From the NCBI GenBank assembly GCA_026184775.1, contig JANCYW010000020.1, forward strand, positions 1-64,000: 64,000 nucleotides of DNA. Direction: 5' to 3'. Source of the stretch: Cyanidium caldarium. Its lineage: Eukaryota; Rhodophyta; Bangiophyceae; Cyanidiales; Cyanidiaceae. Below, one piece after another: positions 54,305 through 62,673 of the stretch. Below the pieces are notes generated by a model, which was not told the DNA's origin, ran no database searches, and saw nothing but the letters and a program-made list of their open reading frames with translations. How positions within the stretch are numbered: the stretch's first letter is position 1; each line of letters starts with the position of its first letter. The position numbers and the translations under genes are program-made.

Positions 54305-56974
54305 TCACGGGGTCGGATCGGGGGCGTTCTCCTGTCTCGGACGGACACCCTGCACTGGTTCTTGGGTGTGCGGTGACGCTCGCGTTGCCGTCGCGACGGT
54401 CGCTGCTGCCACAGTTCCGGTTGCCGTGCCTGTCGTCGTCGTTGTCGTCGTCGTCGTCGACCTCTCCGCAGTCGGCGCCCGCGACACCGGCCTACTTGAT
54501 GCCGTCGCTGCAGCGGTCATCGCCGCCTGTTTGTCGACCTCTTTCTTCCACAAATGCCCCGGCCGTTGCTTGCGATACTTGGCCCAGAACAGACCACACG
54601 CATTGCAAAGGCGCTGGTCGGCGGTCTCGCCCTGTCGCCAGCCGGGAGTCTCGGTGGTGCCGCAATTGGCACACCGACCGATGTACACCGATGCGGATAA
54701 CGAACCGCCGTAACCGGAGGCGCTGGGAGGGTGATGGCGTGGCGGTGCCATTCCGCCCGGACGAATTGCCGTGTTGTTGTTGTTGTTGTTGTTGTTGTTG
54801 CCGATGCCCGGCGTCACCCGTCGCGCGGCGGCGTTCCACGCTTCCGGTGTGAGCGACGGCGGCCGCGGCACTCGCGCGGCGGTCACCGCCTCGCCGCGGG
54901 ACACTGTCAGCCGGGACGCCGCGACCCCGCCGGGCGCCGCTGCAGCAACCGGCATTCGCGGCGGCACGCGCGATACCGCCTCGCCACCACCGACGCGCGA
55001 CGGCCCTCCCGACGCCACGCCCCCGCCACCACCACTCCCCGTCGTCGCACTGACCGCCGCGTCGGCGTTCACTTCCCGCAGTGCCCGCCGCGTGTGCTCC
55101 ACCATGCGGTCCAACCAGTTCATCGACAGGCCGGCGCGTTGCCACGGCTCCGCCAGCGCCTTGCGCAACGCCAGCAGCTCTGACATGCTGACGCCGTACG
55201 GCGCGCTCACGTTCACCATATTCAGCGGCACGATTTGTAAATGCTCGGCCAACGGCGCGTCCAACACCGCGTCGCGAATCCAGTCGTCATCCGCACCGGC
55301 CTGTTTGCGCTGCGCGGCGCGCTCCGACACCGCCCGACAGGCGCGCGTCCACTGCTTCATCTCCCGCTGCAGCGCCTGTCGTCGCGCGGTCTGCCATTGC
55401 TCCCGCTGCGCGCGAACCGCCCGCCGATATCGCTCCAGTTGTCGGTACGGACTGAGCACCGCCGCCAGCCGTTGCTCCCAGTGAGGGATGGCGCGTTCGC
55501 CGGCCATAAACTGCACCAACGAGCGCCGATACTCCAGCAGCGGCAACTGTGTCTGTCCGGCGCGCGGACGACACGGATTGGGGCGGTACGGCAGCGTCGA
55601 CAAGAGAGCGTGGGCAGCATCGCCGTCGGCAAGTCGTTCAGCGGGGGTGGAGTCCAGCGGCGCGGCAGTGACGCCGTACGGTGACTGCGGTCGCACGTAC
55701 GGCGGCCGCGACACCGACGCCAGCGACGCCAGCGCCTCTCGATGCGCCTGCGCCATGCGCCACGTGCTGCTGGCGCTGGCCGCACCGGGCGGCGGTGGCC
55801 AGCGTGCGGCACTGCGCGCCGGATCCAACCGCTGTCGCTCCAGCAGCGTCAATTGGTGCCATACCCGGTCCAGCAGCGCCATCAGCGATGAGGAGATGCG
55901 CAACAACGGTTGCGGCCATAACCGCGCCAGCTCAGTGGTCAGTGCCTCCGGCTGCGTGCCCTGCAGCAGGGCGTTCGGCTTGGGCGCCAAATCGGCCGGC
56001 AGCGGTCCGCCGCTGCCCGGTGGGTAGGGTGACACTGCCGGGGATATGTCCGCGGGCAACAGTGCCGAAGTGCGATGCGAGGCGGCGGCAGGGATGTCGC
56101 AGTCGGGTGGGCGTTTGCTGGCGGTCGACTCGTGGAAGGCAGTTGCACCCGGCACTGACTCGAACAGCCAGCTGCGGTGCGTGTCGGCGTATGAACTCGT
56201 GGCTGACGTGCCCTCCGCGGCGACCAAGGTCACGCGCGGTGGTGGGGCGCTACTGCCCTCGGGCGCCTCCATCCGCGGTCGCTTACGCGATGCACTGGCA
56301 GCGGCGGTGACTGCGTCACCCGTATTCACACTCGTATTGTCGTTGCTGTTGTTGCTGTTGTCGTTGCCCATAAAAGCGTGCACCACCGGGTCACGCGCTG
56401 CCCGAAAGCGGTCGCGCGCCCGTCGCAGCGCCGTCTTGGCCTCGCGCTGACACACCTGCGCCGCGCGGTAGAATATCGAGTCGGTCGGGTTGAAGCGGAA
56501 ACAGTTGTCCCATATGAGGTTGCAGTCGCGCGCAAACGCCGGGAAGCTGCGGTACTGGTTGTGCAGCACCTTGTCGCGCACGGTGCCCAGGTCCATCGGG
56601 TGCTCGATCACCTGGCGATACTGCGGCACCGCCACCGGATCCACCGGCTCGGCGAAGATGTGGTGCACGTCTTGCGCCCGGATGCGATCCAGGGCTCGGA
56701 GCAAAATGTCGCGAATGTGCTGTTCGGAGGTGCGGCCCGCGGCGCCGGGAGGCGGCCGTCCGTGAGACACGACCCGTGGGACAGTTCGCGTTAAGGGAGG
56801 TTCCGCTCGCAGCGCCATCGACTGCGCCACTGCGGCAGCCGCCGCGTGCTCCAGAGTCTCCCGGGTGGAGACCTCCGTTGAGACGTCCGCTGCGTCCTCC
56901 CTCTCATCGGACGGTGCGGGTGTCGTACCAGCGTGGTGGCCCCCTTCGACCACGGTTTCGTCCTGAATGTCCAT
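54305..56974 (-). CDS. Bromodomain plus plant-type GATA zinc finger protein
   Basis: An 889-aa protein from ATG 56974 (MDIQDETVVEGGHHAGTTPA); the upstream frame opens at GTG. A bromodomain lies near residues 85-190: HHIFAEPVDPVAVPQYRQVI, EHPMDLGTVRDKVLHNQYRS and LIWDNCFRFNPTDSIFYRAA, with the acetyl-lysine Asn kept (FN). The middle is long and partly helical (RRAVRAQREQWQTARRQALQ). Near the C-terminus is a GATA-type zinc finger, CANCGTTETPGWRQG then LCNACGLFWAKYRKQRP. The spacing is C-x2-C-x18-C-x2-C, as in plant GATA factors, not the 17-residue loop of animals. An Asn run of nine is encoded by (gtt)n at 54774-54801. It probably recruits chromatin factors to GATA sites in acetylated chromatin. 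Bromodomain and GATA in one protein is an uncommon pairing. Confidence 0.85.
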   Translation of the reverse strand: MDIQDETVVEGGHHAGTTPAPSDEREDAADVSTEVSTRETLEHAAAAAVAQSMALRAEPPLTRTVPRVVSHGRPPPGAAGRTSEQHIRDILLRALDRIRAQDVHHIFAEPVDPVAVPQYRQVIEHPMDLGTVRDKVLHNQYRSFPAFARDCNLIWDNCFRFNPTDSIFYRAAQVCQREAKTALRRARDRFRAARDPVVHAFMGNDNSNNSNDNTSVNTGDAVTAAASASRKRPRMEAPEGSSAPPPRVTLVAAEGTSATSSYADTHRSWLFESVPGATAFHESTASKRPPDCDIPAAASHRTSALLPADISPAVSPYPPGSGGPLPADLAPKPNALLQGTQPEALTTELARLWPQPLLRISSSLMALLDRVWHQLTLLERQRLDPARSAARWPPPPGAASASSTWRMAQAHREALASLASVSRPPYVRPQSPYGVTAAPLDSTPAERLADGDAAHALLSTLPYRPNPCRPRAGQTQLPLLEYRRSLVQFMAGERAIPHWEQRLAAVLSPYRQLERYRRAVRAQREQWQTARRQALQREMKQWTRACRAVSERAAQRKQAGADDDWIRDAVLDAPLAEHLQIVPLNMVNVSAPYGVSMSELLALRKALAEPWQRAGLSMNWLDRMVEHTRRALREVNADAAVSATTGSGGGGGVASGGPSRVGGGEAVSRVPPRMPVAAAAPGGVAASRLTVSRGEAVTAARVPRPPSLTPEAWNAAARRVTPGIGNNNNNNNNNTAIRPGGMAPPRHHPPSASGYGGSLSASVYIGRCANCGTTETPGWRQGETADQRLCNACGLFWAKYRKQRPGHLWKKEVDKQAAMTAAATASSRPVSRAPTAERSTTTTTTTTTGTATGTVAAATVATATRASPHTQEPVQGVRPRQENAPDPTP

Positions 56975-57260
56975 CACGCTACCCCTGCACGGCAATCCTC
57001 TACTTGCGTCACCACCACACTCCCTTATCCCCCCGTCTGGGCTGTCCCATGTTACGTGTCGAGCGTCCCCGACTGCCGCGCAGCCGCGTCTCCGTCTCCG
57101 TGTGCGCGCGGCCACACGAACGCGTTTCGGTCGCGTCCGACGCGCCGGGCCTTGCGTCTTCACGGACGTGAGCGGGTCGAGTGGGTGAGCGGCGATTCAC
57201 ACTGTGAACAGACACTGGATCGGGTGGGCACCAGTGTTGCAGTGTCATCTGTTCAACGCG

Positions 57261-58196
57261 ATGAGGTCACTGCAACTGCTGCGGTCCCTGACGGCGAGCA
57301 GCTTACAGGAGGCACGCGCAACGCGCCTGCCCTATCTGCAGGGGACGCGGCGCGTATCGACCCGGGTGCAAGCCGCCGCACCAGAGAGCAACAGGGAATC
57401 GGGTGACCGATCAACTACGCAAGCCGATAAGGTCTTTCCGGCGCGTTTGTATGTGTACAGCATCTGTCCGTACTGTTGCAAGGTGCGGGCGTTCATGGAC
57501 TATCACCGACTGCCGTACTCGATGACCGAGGTGAATCCGCTCACCAAACGGGAGCTGCGATTCTCGGCAGACTACAAAAAAGTGCCGATAGCGGTGTTGA
57601 ACAGTGGCGAGCAGGTGAACGACTCGGATCGGATCATGGACCGGTTGCGGCAGCTGTTGGTGCAGGGCGGACGCGCGGGCCTGTCGCCGGAGCCGACGGC
57701 GCACGAGCTGCACTGGCGGACGTGGGCCAATGACAACGTGGCCAAACTATTGCCACCGAACATCTACCGCACGCTGTCGGAATCGCTGGAGGCGTTCGAG
57801 TACATCAGCGCATCGCCGCATTTCTCGGCGTTGGAGCGGCAGCTGCTGCGGTGGAGCGGCGCGGTGATGATGCGGGCACTGCAGCCGAAGATGCGCCGCA
57901 AGTACGGTCTAGAGGCGGGGCAGGAGCGGGAAGCGCTGATGCAACGGCTGGAGGCGTTTATGCACGGTGCGATGCCCGGGGCGGCTGCCGTCGGTGGCGC
58001 CCGCGACCGACAGCAACAGACCGGACTGAGACCGTTTAGCGGCGGCGACAAACCGGACATGGCCGATCTGACCCTCTACGGAATGCTGCGCGCCGTGCAG
58101 GGCATGCGCACATCGCGCGACGTCATGTCGGCCATGCCGACCGTGGCCGAATGGTACCAACGCGTCCAAGAGGCTGTTCGGGAGCAGCAGCGCTGA
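57261..58196 (+). CDS. PTGES2: Prostaglandin E synthase 2-like glutaredoxin/GST protein, mitochondrial
   Basis: A 311-aa protein from ATG 57261, with an Arg/Ser/Leu-rich leader (MRSLQLLRSLTASSLQEARA). The glutaredoxin-like part contains YVYSICPYCCKVRAFMDYHR with the CPYC motif, then EVNPLTKRELRFSADYKKVP and DSDRIMDRL. These match the CPFC...VEVNP....EI.FS.Y.KVP pattern of PTGES2 (mPGES-2). The C-terminal half is GST-like and helical, with MADLTLYGMLRAVQGM (normally F.DLAVYGVLR). Algae do not use prostaglandin signalling in the animal sense, so the physiological substrate is unknown; related plant proteins are thought to have redox or haem-binding roles. It is divergent from the bromodomain-GATA gene. 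Confidence 0.85.
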   Translation: MRSLQLLRSLTASSLQEARATRLPYLQGTRRVSTRVQAAAPESNRESGDRSTTQADKVFPARLYVYSICPYCCKVRAFMDYHRLPYSMTEVNPLTKRELRFSADYKKVPIAVLNSGEQVNDSDRIMDRLRQLLVQGGRAGLSPEPTAHELHWRTWANDNVAKLLPPNIYRTLSESLEAFEYISASPHFSALERQLLRWSGAVMMRALQPKMRRKYGLEAGQEREALMQRLEAFMHGAMPGAAAVGGARDRQQQTGLRPFSGGDKPDMADLTLYGMLRAVQGMRTSRDVMSAMPTVAEWYQRVQEAVREQQR

Positions 58197-58373
58197 GCGC
58201 ACGCCTCCATTGCCTGACTTCCCGGGCGAAGACGAGGAATGGCGGTGCGGTCCCGGCTACGACACTCGCCCAATTTGCCTGTTCGTCGTCGGCTTTACCC
58301 TTCGCGTCTCGTCGTAGTGTGATCATCGTAAATGGGCCGCGCGTCGCTGTCGGGCTCAGACTCGCCCCACCCG

Positions 58374-59225
58374 TCAGCAGTCGATGTCTATGGTGGACGC
58401 TTCGTGCAACAGACGCTGCACGGTGTCGATATCCGCATGCACACCGCGGTGCTCCAGCATGGCACGCAACTCGGTGCCCGGGATGGTGCAGGTCTCGTCG
58501 TCGTCCGGCGCCAGCGCGCGCAACGCCTCCACCACCTTCTCCAGTTTGGCCACTTGCTGGCCGTCCACGGCACAGAACACTTCGTCCTGCGGTATGGTCG
58601 GCCGCCACGAGTCTTGCGACCGCAGCACCCCGCCGGCGCCCCCGTCGAACGACCCCAGTCGGGGCGTGTTCAGGAAGGGCATCTGCGCCGCCGCCAGCGT
58701 CGGGTCCTCGGTCGCCGAACGCGAGATGCAGCTGGAGCTGCTCCAATGCGGCCCCTCCGTCCCCCCGCCCGTAGCCCGCTGCAAACGCAGCGGCGGCACT
58801 TCCCGACGACGCATCGCGCCTCCCGTGGCATGTCCCGCACGGCGCCCGTCCTCGCTGCTCTCCGAGTTCTCCCGCGAAATGTGCGCCTTGTCCGCCAAGG
58901 CGTGTAAAACACCCTCCAGGGATGAGCGCCCATCTTTGGGTGAGCGCGAGCCCGACGGCGACCGCTCCGACCCTGACGAGAGTGCATCACCACGCCCATT
59001 AGGGGAGAAGGGCGTGCGCCGCTCGCCAACGCCGCCCCAGCCCTCGCCGGGCAGCGTGCGCGGCAGTCCCAGTGCGTTGCGACTTTGCGACTTGCGCGGC
59101 ACGTCACTGCCGGTCACCGGCTCGTGCGCGCGTTCATCTCTCTCGCCGTTCGCCATAAACCGGTGGAAGAGGCAGCCGCTCAGCACGCAGTCGTCCGAAA
59201 AGACAATCACCGGCGCGCGAGGCAT
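58374..59225 (-). CDS. Unknown Ser-rich protein with EF-hand-like C-terminus
   Basis: From ATG 59225 (MPRAPVIVFSDDCVLSGCLF) the product has 283 aa. An upstream ATG at 59378 would overlap the start of YIPF6 on the other strand, and an ATG at 59155 is also possible. The middle is rich in Ser, Gly and Arg (GSERSPSGSRSPKDGRSSLE) with no domain. The last 65 residues are helical and ordered: VAKLEKVVEALRALAPDDDE then GTELRAMLEHRGVHADIDTV and RLLHEAS. They resemble a degenerate EF-hand pair of the calmodulin type (helix, G.EL...L...G, helix), without clear calcium-binding loops. The opposite strand is also open for much of this length, so coding strand rests on the ordered C-terminus. Confidence 0.5.
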   Translation of the reverse strand: MPRAPVIVFSDDCVLSGCLFHRFMANGERDERAHEPVTGSDVPRKSQSRNALGLPRTLPGEGWGGVGERRTPFSPNGRGDALSSGSERSPSGSRSPKDGRSSLEGVLHALADKAHISRENSESSEDGRRAGHATGGAMRRREVPPLRLQRATGGGTEGPHWSSSSCISRSATEDPTLAAAQMPFLNTPRLGSFDGGAGGVLRSQDSWRPTIPQDEVFCAVDGQQVAKLEKVVEALRALAPDDDETCTIPGTELRAMLEHRGVHADIDTVQRLLHEASTIDIDC

Positions 59226-59351
59226 CGACTCCCCACCCGCGTCTTGACGGTGGGGTGAGATTTTTCGCGGAATCGCCACACGACGGGATTGCGAAGGGGC
59301 GGGCGTCTCTGCGAGCGTACGCTGCACTCCGCACCTCGTTCTCTCGCGACG

Positions 59352-59984
59352 ATGACCGACGTGGCCCCATCGGAACATAGCACGCTAGACGAGTCGGTGT
59401 GGGAGTCGGTGCAGCGCGATCTGCGACTGGTGTGCCGCCGAGCGGGTATTGTGTTGCTGCCGTTCCGGTGTCGCAACGGGCAGTCGGTGGAGGTGGCCGA
59501 TCGACGGGCGCGCGGTGAGCAGATCCGAACCGAACTGCAAGACTGGGATCTCTGGGGCCCACTCCTGGTCTGTCTATTGCTGTCCACGGTGTTGTCGGTG
59601 GTGTCGCAAGCGCGGGCGTCGCTCACGTTCAGTCTGGTGTTTGTGGTGGTGTGGCTGGGCGCGGCGTTGGTGACGGTAAACGCCACCCTGCTGGGCGGCC
59701 GCCTGTCCTTTTTCCAGAGCGTGTGTCTCCTGGGATACTCGGTGACGCCGTTGCTGCTCGCTGCGCTGATGTGCATGCTGTGGCGAGCGGTGATCCCCAA
59801 CCGACTCGCCGAGGGCATTGTGCGTTTCGTGACGGTGCTCTTCTGGCTGCTGTGGTCGCTGTTTGCCAGCGCCACCTTCCTGGACGACGCCGGCATGCCC
59901 CGCGGGCGCAAGGCGCTCGCAGAGTATCCGGTGGTGCTCTTCTTCGCCGGCATCGCCTGGACGGTGATCATGGCCTTTGAATGA
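59352..59984 (+). CDS. YIPF6: Yip1-domain Golgi membrane protein, YIPF6-like
   Basis: A 210-aa protein from ATG 59352. A short hydrophilic N-terminus is followed by the Yip1 signature LQDWDLWGPLLVCLLLSTVL (human YIPF6 has LRDWDLWGPLFLC). Then come VWLGAALVTVNATLLGGRLS, FFQSVCLLGYSVTPLLLAAL and FLDDAGMPRGRKALAEYPVV, all closely matching YIPF6. Five membrane helices are visible. Yip1-family proteins sit in the early Golgi and endoplasmic reticulum, interact with Rab GTPases and help shape or sort transport vesicles. Its stop overlaps an in-frame ATG of the cpSRP54 frame, but cpSRP54 more likely starts at 60281. Confidence 0.92.
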   Translation: MTDVAPSEHSTLDESVWESVQRDLRLVCRRAGIVLLPFRCRNGQSVEVADRRARGEQIRTELQDWDLWGPLLVCLLLSTVLSVVSQARASLTFSLVFVVVWLGAALVTVNATLLGGRLSFFQSVCLLGYSVTPLLLAALMCMLWRAVIPNRLAEGIVRFVTVLFWLLWSLFASATFLDDAGMPRGRKALAEYPVVLFFAGIAWTVIMAFE

Positions 59985-60280
59985 GCGAGGAAGGGAGAGA
60001 AGGGCTAGAAACATCTTGGGTGTTCTGTAGGAATACTGCGCCTCTGTTTGAAGCAGGTAAATGGTCAGTGTTTTATTACACACACTTCTCGCTCCCGACC
60101 AGAACCCGCTGTCCGCAGGCACCGCGTCCGAGCGATCGCGCGCACGTCGCTGCCGGCGGCGGTCGGCAGACGCGAGGTGGACCTGTCGCCTCGTCGCAAG
60201 ACGCTGCCCATCGACTGGACTTGTGTCGGGCACTTTGGGAGACAGTGTGTGACGCGGCAGGGAGGGCGACTTGCAGAGTC

Positions 60281-62458
60281 ATGCGGAGTTGCATCCTACT
60301 TCCGGGAGACGGGGTGAACCAGCGCCCGGCGGGTCCATCGGTGTCGCCCGGTGGGCTGCCGGGTGGCGTGGCCGCGGCCGCCTATCGGCGTGCGGCGTTT
60401 CAGGCATCGTGTCTGACGCCGCGGGGGCCATGGCGATTGCGCTGGAGTTGTGGTGTTGGCGGGAGTCTGGCGCGGACAGCGAGCCGGCCACGAGCCTGCC
60501 TCGGCGTTGCTCACCGGCGTCGTCCGTTGACGGCGACGACCCCGTTCTTAGGACAGCCGGTGGCCCGCCGCCTCCACGCGGTGCCTCGTGTACGGTCGGT
60601 CGGCACGGCCACCGCTTCGTCTCCTGTCTTCCAACTGGGCATGATGTTCGATACACTGACCGAGAAGATGCAGGACACGTTGCGGCGCATGCGCGGCGCT
60701 GCCAAGATCACCGAGAAGAACGTCGAGGCCACCCTGACGGACGTGCGCCGCGCCCTTATCGACGCCGACGTGAACGTGAAAGTGGTCGACGGCCTGCTGC
60801 AGAACATCAAGAGCAAAGCGCTGAACATGGATGTGATGCAGGGCGTCTCACCCGGTCAACAGTTTATCAAAGTGGTGTACGACGAGCTGGTGACCATTCT
60901 GGGCGGGCGACGGGAGCAGCCGCCGCCATCCACCGCAGGCGAGACGCCCAAAACGGATAGCGCGGCACCGCCCGCCGCCCTGAAGCCGACGCCGGTGTTC
61001 TCGCGTTTTGACGGCCGACCGACGGTGGTGCTCATGGCCGGCCTGCAGGGATCGGGCAAGACCACCACCACCGCCAAGCTGGCGCGCCTCTGCAAAGAAG
61101 ACAAGGCCGACCCGCGCAAAGTGCTGCTGGTGGCGGCGGATGTGTATCGGCCGGCGGCGGTGGAACAGCTGGTGACGCTGGGTGCCCAGGTGGGCGTAGA
61201 CGTGTATCAGCCGTCCCAGGTGCCATCATCGTCGGCGGACGCGGCCGCTGCCACCGCCTCGGCGCTGCCGGTGCTGCAGCACGGTCTGCAGTACGCCCGG
61301 GACCACGGCTACGACGTGGTGATCGTCGATACCGCCGGGCGGCAGGTCATCGACGAGGAGATGATGCAGGAGATCCGCGCCATGAAACAGCTGGCGCAGC
61401 CCGACGAGACACTGTTGGTGGTGGATGCGATGATCGGACAGGAGGCGGCGCAGGTGACGCGCGCGTTCCACGACGCCATCGGTCTGAGCGGCGCCGTGCT
61501 CACCAAGCTGGACGGCGACACCCGCGGCGGCGCGGCGCTGTCCATCCAGCAAGTGTCTGGCGCGCCGATCCGTTTCGTGGGCGTCGGCGAGCAAGTGAGC
61601 AAGCTGGAGCGCTTCTACCCGGAACGCGCCGCCTCGCGCATCCTCGGCATGGGCGACGTCATCACCCTGGTGGAGCGCGCGCAGGAGGCGGTCGACGAGA
61701 AGGAGGCACAGAAGATGGCGCGCAAGATGATCGACGCCAAGTTCGATTTTGACGACTTTCTCAAACAGACGCGCTTTATCAAGACCATGGGCTCGTTCTC
61801 CGGAATCCTCAAACTGATCCCGGGCATGGCCGGATCGGTGAAAGAGGAGCAGCTGCGCGAGGGTGAGCGACGACTGAAAGTGGCCGAGTCGATCATCAAC
61901 TCGATGACGCGCCAGGAGCGCGCACAGCCGGACCTGCTGATCGACGACGCGACGGCCGACAGCCGGATGCGGCGCATCGCCCGCGGGTCGGGTCGCTCGG
62001 TGCACGAGGTGAAGGCGTTGTTGCGCGATTTTCGACAGATGCGGAATATGATGGCGAACATGTCGCAGCGCTTTTTCGGAGGTAGTGGCGGCGGTGGGGC
62101 TGGCAGTGCAGGCATGCCGGGTATGCCGGGTATGCCGGGTATGCCGGGTATGCCGGGTATGCCGGGTATGCCGGATATGCCCGGCATGGGCGCGGCGGCG
62201 CCCGGGAGCGGCATGCCACCGTTCAATCCCTTCGCCGGAGCGCCCTCGGCAGGCGCGGCTACCGGTAACGCTGGTAGCGACGGCAGTGCCACATCGTCTC
62301 CCTCGACAGGCACCGACAACAACGGCGGTGCCGCATCTGGAGCGTCTGCAGCCCCGGCGGCTGGTTTCGGCAACCGCACCATGCGCCGCAAGGCCGCCAA
62401 AAACAAGTCCGGCAACAGCAACGACTCCAAAAAGCGTGGTTTCGGTCGCCGCAAGTAG
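60281..62458 (+). CDS. cpSRP54: Signal recognition particle 54 kDa GTPase, plastid (cpSRP54)
   Basis: A 725-aa protein. ATG 60281 is the last ATG before the conserved part and leaves a transit peptide of about 115 residues rich in Arg, Ala and Pro (with AAFQAS). Conserved sequence starts MMFDTLTEKMQDTLRRMRGA (N domain). The GTPase has MAGLQGSGKTTTTAKLA, DVYRPAAVEQL, VIVDTAGR, TKLDGDTRGGAAL and GVGEQVSKLERF. The M domain has LKLIPGMAG and SRMRRIARGSGRSVHEV. This is Ffh/cpSRP54, not the cytosolic SRP54. The RRIARGSG motif that binds SRP RNA is intact, unlike in land plants, which have lost plastid SRP RNA. It is followed by a Met-Pro-Gly repeat tail and a basic end (RRKAAKNKSG). It inserts thylakoid proteins co-translationally. 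Confidence 0.93.
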   Translation: MRSCILLPGDGVNQRPAGPSVSPGGLPGGVAAAAYRRAAFQASCLTPRGPWRLRWSCGVGGSLARTASRPRACLGVAHRRRPLTATTPFLGQPVARRLHAVPRVRSVGTATASSPVFQLGMMFDTLTEKMQDTLRRMRGAAKITEKNVEATLTDVRRALIDADVNVKVVDGLLQNIKSKALNMDVMQGVSPGQQFIKVVYDELVTILGGRREQPPPSTAGETPKTDSAAPPAALKPTPVFSRFDGRPTVVLMAGLQGSGKTTTTAKLARLCKEDKADPRKVLLVAADVYRPAAVEQLVTLGAQVGVDVYQPSQVPSSSADAAAATASALPVLQHGLQYARDHGYDVVIVDTAGRQVIDEEMMQEIRAMKQLAQPDETLLVVDAMIGQEAAQVTRAFHDAIGLSGAVLTKLDGDTRGGAALSIQQVSGAPIRFVGVGEQVSKLERFYPERAASRILGMGDVITLVERAQEAVDEKEAQKMARKMIDAKFDFDDFLKQTRFIKTMGSFSGILKLIPGMAGSVKEEQLREGERRLKVAESIINSMTRQERAQPDLLIDDATADSRMRRIARGSGRSVHEVKALLRDFRQMRNMMANMSQRFFGGSGGGGAGSAGMPGMPGMPGMPGMPGMPGMPDMPGMGAAAPGSGMPPFNPFAGAPSAGAATGNAGSDGSATSSPSTGTDNNGGAASGASAAPAAGFGNRTMRRKAAKNKSGNSNDSKKRGFGRRK
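62112..62190. repeat. 9-bp tandem repeat encoding (MPG)n in cpSRP54
   Basis: The unit atgccgggt is repeated about seven times with almost no variation, then changes to atgccggat and atgcccggc. The codons are identical in each copy, which points to recent expansion by slippage rather than selection on the peptide. The tract lies at the end of the M domain. Confidence 0.85.
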
Positions 62459-62673
62459 GCGGTGGCGCTTATCGGTGCACTGGGACGGGGACGAGAACGC
62501 GACAACTCGGGAATGCGACTGCGCTTTCGTTTCAACCACCAAACAACGATCCGACGAATGCTGGCGGCCATGCGGGCGATCTTGGCGCCGACCGCGACTT
62601 GCTCCCTGTCCGGCTGGACGCCCTCCAGCGTACTTCTAACTGTCCGACCATGTCCATCTGCGTTGTGGCGCGT

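Noticed and set aside
58384-59247. Plus-strand frame of 287 codons opposite the Ser-rich gene
   Set aside because: Its sequence is Ser/Arg/Pro-rich throughout, while the minus strand has an ordered helical C-terminus. The coding strand is still not certain.
59981-60280. cpSRP54 start at 59981, overlapping the YIPF6 stop
   Set aside because: The first 100 residues would carry no transit-like or conserved sequence; ATG 60281 leaves a sufficient transit peptide. Not fully excluded.
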